This document shows positions 33,010-37,353 of a stretch of 37,353 nucleotides of DNA, piece by piece (the stretch's first letter is position 1; each line of letters starts with the position of its first letter). Under the pieces are notes generated by a model. That model was not told the DNA's origin, did not search any database, and was given only the letters and a program-made list of their open reading frames with translations. Both the position numbers and the translations under genes were made by a program. The stretch comes from CAZDQL01 sp964507325. Its GTDB lineage: Bacteria > Planctomycetota > UBA1135 > GCA-002686595. The stretch lies in assembly GCA_964507325.1 (NCBI GenBank), contig CAZDQL010000068.1, positions 1 through 37,353 of the forward strand, given 5' to 3'.

Positions 33010-33624
33010 CTACTTCGCGACGATCGTCAGCCACGCGCGCCGGGCCCACGCGAAGCCGTACCCCTGATACGGAAAACCGTAGCGCTGCTTCTTCGCGACC
33101 TCGGCGGTGCGGAGCCGCAGGTCGAGCCGGTCGCCGCAGTGCCCCGTCATCTCCTGCGTCCAGGCGAAGCCGTAGCCGCGGTAGGGGAAGCGCGTCTTCT
33201 TCTCCATCTCGACCTGGCTGGCCTCGAGGATGGCGGGGTTGCCGGCGATCACGCCCTCGAGCTGCTTCGTCCAGGCGAAGCCGTAGCCGATGTACTGGAG
33301 CATCGTCGACTTGCGATGTCGCCCCACCTCCGTCGTCTTCAGCTCGACGGCGAGGTCGCCGTGCAGACCGCTCATCCGCGCGGCCCAGGCGTGGCCGAAG
33401 CCGCGGTAGAAGTAGCGCCAGGTCCGCTCCAGGCCGACCGCCGTCGTCAGCAGCTCGATCGACAGGGACCCGCCCGCCGCCGCGATCCGGTCGACCAGCT
33501 CGGAGTAGGCGATGCAGCGCTCCGGCGGGACCTCGATCGGCGGACAGGCCTCGAGCGGAGCCTCGCACGGGGGGCACACGCGCAGCCAGTCGGGGTATTC
33601 GCAGCGGCAGGTCGGGCAGTACAT
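33010..33624 (-). CDS. Zinc-ribbon protein with four YxGYGFAW repeats
   Basis: This 204-residue cytoplasmic protein begins with a zinc ribbon, C3-x2-C6 and C17-x2-C20 (YCPTCRCEYPDW ... VCPPCEAPL). A Cys-containing linker follows, to about residue 50. The remainder consists of four units of about 36 residues (roughly 52-86, 88-124, 126-161, 163-197). Each has a beta-rich half (AVELKTTEVGRHRK, LRLRTAEVAKKQR) and then an aromatic core. The cores read YRGFGHAW, YIGYGFAW, YRGYGFAW and YQGYGFAW. I do not recognise a family for the repeat. Nucleic-acid or protein binding is possible given the ribbon. The ATG at 33624 puts the first Cys at position 3. It lies 62 bp after the GH106 gene on the same strand. 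Confidence 0.75.
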   Translation of the reverse strand: MYCPTCRCEYPDWLRVCPPCEAPLEACPPIEVPPERCIAYSELVDRIAAAGGSLSIELLTTAVGLERTWRYFYRGFGHAWAARMSGLHGDLAVELKTTEVGRHRKSTMLQYIGYGFAWTKQLEGVIAGNPAILEASQVEMEKKTRFPYRGYGFAWTQEMTGHCGDRLDLRLRTAEVAKKQRYGFPYQGYGFAWARRAWLTIVAK

Positions 33625-33686
33625 GATGCGGGTGCTACTTCCGGGGACGGCGAATCTTCAACCTCTCCAGGACACGCGCTCTCGCC

Positions 33687-36600
33687 CTAGCGCGGACGGA
33701 CCGGTGAGAGCGGGTAGGCGACGATCCGGGCCTCCGTGGGCGCCCGCGGCTCGATCCGCAGCGTGTTCTCGCCGCGCTGCAAGAGGTCGGTGATCTCGAG
33801 CCGGAAGGGCGCGCCGATGAAGCCGCCCGCGTACTCGCCATTGACGCGCACGGCGGCAGCCCCGAGATCGAATCCCTGCGCCTCGAGAACCACGCGCAGA
33901 TCATCCGCGAGCCACTCCGACGGCAGGAGGAAACGACCTTCGAAGGGATCGCCGGTCACCGGCGAGAGCGTGAGCCGAGAGTGCTCGTCGTCGAAGGCCC
34001 CCCAGGCGCCCCCTCCGTACGTCGCGACCTCCTTCGCCAGCGGCCAGGCACTGTCGTCGAAGCCGGCCGCCGTCCAGCCCTCCGGAGCGCGGTCGCTCGC
34101 GCGCCAGCTCCCGTCGATGCAGCCGGTCGTCGTCGAGCCGTCCGCGTAGGTGAGCTCGTAGCGGCCGATCAGGCCGGCGGGGTTGGGACTCGGGTCGAAG
34201 TTCGTCGCGACGACGGCCAGCCGGTTCGCCCCGGGGCGCAGCCGGGGCGTCAGGTCGAGCGTGGCCGTGCGCCGCCACCCCTCGTAGTCGCCGGAGCCAC
34301 GGCCCAGCTCCTCGCCGCCGACGTACAACACGAAGTCGTTGTCCGCGGTCAGCTCGATCTGCGCGGTGGTGAGTTCGCGGTCCGGGTCGACGCTCAGGGA
34401 GCCGCGGAAGTACCGGCTGCACCCGGGAGGACGGTCGCCGTCGCCGGCGAACCAGATCCAGGGGCAGCCGACCAGTGCCGAGCGCTCCCGCTCCGGCCGC
34501 GGAGCCGCGGGCGGGTTGGGCAGGCGCTCGACGACGAGCGGCTCGGCGACGTGGGAGACGGAACCGTCGCAGCGTGCCGGCCGCGCGCGCTCCCCGTCGC
34601 CGAAGACGACGAGCAGGCTCTCCAACGGCTCGAGCTCGAGCGCCAGCTCGACCGTGCCGTCCGGGCGCCGCTCGTGCGCGATCGAGTACGTCTCGCCCCG
34701 CAGGGGATCCCAGATCTCCGGCACGCCGGGTGCGTGGAACCGGAGCTCGAAGCGCTGCGCCGGGCCGAGGTGCTGTTGGTTGCACAGGAAGAAGACGTCG
34801 CGCCCCTGCTTGACCCGGTGCAGGACGTGGAGGAGGTCATCGGGCTCACCGGCGAGGACCTCCATCGTCGGGCGGATCCCCGCGTCGACGGTCAGGACCT
34901 CGGCGAGCAGCGCCGAGTCGAGCTCCGCGGGGAGGAAGTAGGAGCGGCCACCCGCCTGGCTGGTGCGGCACACTGCCGTCCCCGGCTGGTCGACCTGGCC
35001 CCAGAGCGCCTCGACCAGCTCGTCGATCTCCGCGGCGCTCCTCCCCGGGGTGGCCGAGAGGCTCGGCAGCATCCCGTAGCCGACGACGACACCGCCGGCC
35101 TCGAAGTACTCGCGCGCCCGGGCGAGGCTCGCGTACGGGATCACCTCGACCGCCGGCACGACGAGCACGCGGTAGGCCTCCTCCCGCAGCCTCAGGGTCG
35201 GCCCGTCGATCACGACGTCGTTCTCGAGCACCTCGTAGGGCAGCCAGTCGTTGTCGAAGAGCGCGTCCTGCAGCGCGGTCGCCATTTTCTCGGGCGGGAT
35301 CGCTGCGCCGACGTGGTAGCTGTTGCCGAGGAAGAGCAGCGCCACGGGGCAGACGTGCCGGCCGCCGGAGAGCATCAGGCTGAGGCGCGAGGTGTAGTCC
35401 GCGTAGACCCGGTACAACGGCCAGCGCGGCTCCTCGCCGTTGTTGTAGAAGTACGGCGGACAGTCGCGGTCGTGCGGGGAGCGCGGATTGAACGCGTGGG
35501 GGATGTGGAAGTTGATCCCGGAGACCTGCATGTGGTCCGTCCACCACTTCATCTCCCGGTAGGTGAGGTCCTGGCCGCGGGCGCCGAAGATCTCGACCAT
35601 CGCCAGGTCGTCGCGCTTGCCGTACGCGTGCGAGATCGAGCTGCCCAGCTTGGGTGTCTGCCAGGTCGGTTGGCCGCGCATCTCGTGCTTGCCCATCACG
35701 AACTGGGCGAAGACGGCGTCGATCCCCCCCATGCTGCTGTACTTCATCAGCTGGAAGATGTTCCCAGCGCAGAGCTTGGGGTTGAGGTACGCCAGGCTGT
35801 GCTCGAGGAAGTGACCGATCGACTCGACACCGTGCTCTCGACACCAAGCCTCGATCCCGCCGTACAGCGTGCGGCCCCAGGCCTCGGCCAGCGCGTCCTG
35901 GTATTGGTAGCGGTAGGTGACTTGGGCTTCGCCCGCCAGCTTCCCCTTCCAGGCGACGAGCGCGGCCATCCAGTCGACGCCGCGCTCCTTCAGCATCGGG
36001 ATCACCTCGGTGCCCCAGTCGCCGTGCGTCTCCGGCTCGTCGTAGAAGTAGCCGACGATCGTCTCCCCGAAGTCGTCGGGGAAGTGGTCGTAGTGCGGCT
36101 GGTAGACGGTGTCGATGTACCAGTCGACCGCCTTCTGGCTGGCGCCGTCGATGACCGGACCCCGGCGCCGGCCTGCATGGCAGTGGTAGGTGAAGATCAT
36201 CACCCTCCACTCGCCGGAGAGGGGCTTCCAGGCGCGCCGTTCCCCCGGGTCGAGGAGCCAGGTGAGATCGACCAGCGACTCGGGATCGATGCCGTCGCCG
36301 GTCTCACGCCCGCCGATGATCGCGACGACGCGATCCGCCGAGAGCGAGGATGGTTCGAATCCGGTCGCGTTCGGTGCCTCGACCTCGACGACCGACATCT
36401 CGAGGAACTTACTCCCGTATTCCAGCGGCACCTGCCCCCCGACCTCGCCGCTGGGCCACCACTTCTCGTCGAAGATCCACATCTCGAGGTCGTGGCGCTT
36501 GGCCGCCTCGAGGCAGACCTCCAGGTCGTGGTACCACCCCGGGCCGAGCCAGTCGACGTGCGGTCGCGACTCGGCGGTGAAGCAGCCGTTCCCGCCAGCA

Positions 36601-36812
36601 GCCACCTTGCCGACGTACTCGGTCAGGAGCTCCGGGCTCTCGTCGCCGTGCAGCCAGAAGAGTGGGCCGGTCAGCCGGCGGGACTCGACCGGCAGCTCGC
36701 GGAACTGCTCTTCTAGCGCTGGGGGCCCCGGCGTGGAGCACGCGACGAGCGCGCCCAGCGTGAGGCCGGCGAGGAGGGACGAACACCAGAGAGAACCCGT
36801 CGAGTACGCCAT
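33687..36812 (-). CDS. GH106-type alpha-L-rhamnosidase-like lipoprotein
   Basis: This 1041-residue protein has lipobox LVAC with Cys25, so it is anchored to a membrane. The N-terminal two thirds resemble family GH106 (alpha-L-rhamnosidases). Typical early segments are GPLFWLHGD and FTAESRPH, followed by WYHDLEVCLEAAKRHDLEMW and FDEKWWPSGEVGGQ. Later come GYFYDEPETHGDWG, SSISHAYGKRDD and VEIFGARGQDLTYREMKWW. Acidic residues in these last segments are candidates for catalysis. The C-terminal part has sugar-binding or jelly-roll features (TADNDFVLYVGGEELGRGSG and RVNGEYAGGFIG). It would remove rhamnose or related sugars from plant or algal glycans. No transporter or SusC/D pair is adjacent. The ATG at 36812 is chosen because the lipoprotein signal starts there. 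Confidence 0.85.
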   Translation of the reverse strand: MAYSTGSLWCSSLLAGLTLGALVACSTPGPPALEEQFRELPVESRRLTGPLFWLHGDESPELLTEYVGKVAAGGNGCFTAESRPHVDWLGPGWYHDLEVCLEAAKRHDLEMWIFDEKWWPSGEVGGQVPLEYGSKFLEMSVVEVEAPNATGFEPSSLSADRVVAIIGGRETGDGIDPESLVDLTWLLDPGERRAWKPLSGEWRVMIFTYHCHAGRRRGPVIDGASQKAVDWYIDTVYQPHYDHFPDDFGETIVGYFYDEPETHGDWGTEVIPMLKERGVDWMAALVAWKGKLAGEAQVTYRYQYQDALAEAWGRTLYGGIEAWCREHGVESIGHFLEHSLAYLNPKLCAGNIFQLMKYSSMGGIDAVFAQFVMGKHEMRGQPTWQTPKLGSSISHAYGKRDDLAMVEIFGARGQDLTYREMKWWTDHMQVSGINFHIPHAFNPRSPHDRDCPPYFYNNGEEPRWPLYRVYADYTSRLSLMLSGGRHVCPVALLFLGNSYHVGAAIPPEKMATALQDALFDNDWLPYEVLENDVVIDGPTLRLREEAYRVLVVPAVEVIPYASLARAREYFEAGGVVVGYGMLPSLSATPGRSAAEIDELVEALWGQVDQPGTAVCRTSQAGGRSYFLPAELDSALLAEVLTVDAGIRPTMEVLAGEPDDLLHVLHRVKQGRDVFFLCNQQHLGPAQRFELRFHAPGVPEIWDPLRGETYSIAHERRPDGTVELALELEPLESLLVVFGDGERARPARCDGSVSHVAEPLVVERLPNPPAAPRPERERSALVGCPWIWFAGDGDRPPGCSRYFRGSLSVDPDRELTTAQIELTADNDFVLYVGGEELGRGSGDYEGWRRTATLDLTPRLRPGANRLAVVATNFDPSPNPAGLIGRYELTYADGSTTTGCIDGSWRASDRAPEGWTAAGFDDSAWPLAKEVATYGGGAWGAFDDEHSRLTLSPVTGDPFEGRFLLPSEWLADDLRVVLEAQGFDLGAAAVRVNGEYAGGFIGAPFRLEITDLLQRGENTLRIEPRAPTEARIVAYPLSPVRPR

Positions 36813-36835
36813 GTGAACCCGTTCCGTTTCTACGC

Positions 36836-36857
36836 ATCTCCGCCGCCGTCCGGAGAT
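36836..36857. promoter_or_regulatory. Inverted repeat upstream of the GH106 gene
   Basis: ATCTCCG (36836-36842) and CGGAGAT (36851-36857) form a perfect 7-bp inverted repeat with an 8-base gap. It starts 24 bases before the GH106 start codon, in a position where an operator would act. It could also arise by chance. Confidence 0.3.
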
Positions 36858-37012
36858 CGCAGACGGAGTACTCGGGGCGGTGCAGAACGCCGACAGCCCC
36901 GCGATTGACCGGCCGGGACGATGGGCAGATGCTGACACGCTGCCCGCAGGAGGAGAAGCGATGAGGGATGTCTATCTCGTCCGCCTCGATCGAAGCACCC
37001 CGGACGCCGAAA

Positions 37013-37353
37013 CCGCCGCCCGGCCCCTGCGGGCGTCAGGTTCGACTCTGTGGCGGCGACGGCGACCTGGTGCTGGCCGCGAGGGTGGCCGATGTCCTCG
37101 AGCGTGCCCTGGATCTGACGAGAGCTCCAGTCCGCGATCTTCTGGGTGCATCTGAAGGACGAGTTCCCGGACCTCCCTCATCCCGCCTGAACGGCCGACT
37201 CGCATCTTCGTGTGGCTCCACTCCGCGGGGATCGTCATGCCGTGCCAGCGCGAGATGGAATCGGGCGTCACGACGCTCGCGATCCGGGTGAAGACGCGCC
37301 GGCCCCGAACCCTGCCCTTCGTCGAGAGAGGTCGTCCCTGTCCGGCGGCGTGC
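37013..37353 (-). pseudogene. Transposase/integrase remnant with one-base frameshift, cut by window edge
   Basis: Read on the minus strand from the window edge, frame one gives RVFTRIASVVTPDSISRWHG and then MREVRELVLQMHPEDR. After one extra G at about 37133 the next frame continues as DWSSRQIQGTLEDIGH and ESNLTPAGAGRR. Joined, this matches the N-terminal part of the integrase-core transposases common in planctomycetes and Acidobacteria (VTPDTLLRWHR ... MARENRDWGYRRIQGALxNLGH ... HGIxPAPxRR). Removing the single G restores M-HPEDR-DWSSRQIQG without gaps. After GRR the similarity stops, so the DDE core that should follow is missing. It is a decayed mobile-element fragment; its upstream part lies beyond the window. 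Confidence 0.7.

Noticed and set aside
33981..36716. 911-residue plus-strand open frame
   Set aside because: It is a shadow of the GH106 gene. Its translation is low-complexity Arg/Val/Gly with no domain.
36961..37155. Short plus-strand frame with a good AGGAGG, starting MRDVYLVRLD
   Set aside because: The first 25 codons look plausible, but the rest is Arg-rich and antisense to the transposase remnant. At most it is the stub of an interrupted gene.
37156..37353. Plus-strand reading to the window edge (RIFVWLHSAGIVMPCQ)
   Set aside because: It has good third-position GC but shares third positions with the minus-strand transposase frame, which has a recognisable family pattern.
1..37353. CRISPR arrays, tRNA, rRNA, riboswitches, prophage or defence systems
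   Set aside because: No direct-repeat arrays, RNA-gene sequences or defence-gene combinations were seen on reading the window. The DUF669-like gene alone is not evidence of a prophage.

Overview
The window looks like chromosomal DNA of a very GC-rich Gram-negative-type bacterium, most likely a member of the Planctomycetota. Third codon positions are nearly always G or C. Many proteins carry signal peptides or lipoboxes. Two secreted proteins end in the same roughly 130-residue C-terminal module (NYC/VYC ... GNLCLGG ... PGETWNFQAWF ... NFTDG...F), a style I associate with planctomycete secretomes. A broken transposase at the right edge is of a type I also associate with that phylum. No rRNA, tRNA, CRISPR array, prophage or origin was seen. 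The placement rests on recognition, not on a database search.

Layout. (1) 183-1640 is a secreted seven-repeat FG-GAP propeller protein with the shared C-terminal module. (2) 1654-6375 is a signalling island. A leftward operon holds a receiver-histidine kinase, a lone receiver and a GNAT acetyltransferase. A divergent rightward operon holds a degenerate kinase with a receiver-like N-terminus, followed by two tandem lone receivers. No DNA-binding output domain is encoded there. (3) 6358-7219 is a leftward DUF669-like/cytidine deaminase pair with overlapping genes. (4) 7372-8427 is the second protein with the shared module. (5) 8396-11960 is a leftward pair: an S9 prolyl oligopeptidase and a PDZ/toroid secreted protein. 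(6) 12087-18351 runs rightward: a sulfatase-superfamily lipoprotein, an ABC ATPase, and a 1218-residue ABC-2 permease fused to an M1 metallopeptidase. (7) 18374-24452 holds a 921-residue secreted protein of unknown function, an M19 dipeptidase, a membrane-anchored carboxypeptidase-regulatory-like protein and a small secreted protein. (8) 24568-29620 holds a molybdopterin oxidoreductase, a TraB/Tiki-like lipoprotein and an M14 carboxypeptidase. (9) 29719-33624 holds a PAS-PAS hybrid kinase, a DUF3788 protein, a barrel-like lipoprotein and a zinc-ribbon protein with four YxGYGFAW repeats. (10) 33687-36812 is a large GH106-type lipoprotein. (11) 37013-37353 is the broken transposase.

How the genes fit together. 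The contents suggest a nutrient-scavenging cell envelope. Four peptidases of different families (S9, M1, M19, M14), a glycosidase and a sulfatase-like enzyme would act on peptides and glycans. Four to five receiver domains and three kinases would sense conditions, probably through protein-protein output. Genes are packed tightly: all six convergent junctions are under 45 bp or overlap, and no spacer exceeds 300 bp. The most unusual items are the shared C-terminal module, the degenerate kinase with its lone receivers, and the zinc-ribbon/YxGYGFAW repeat protein.
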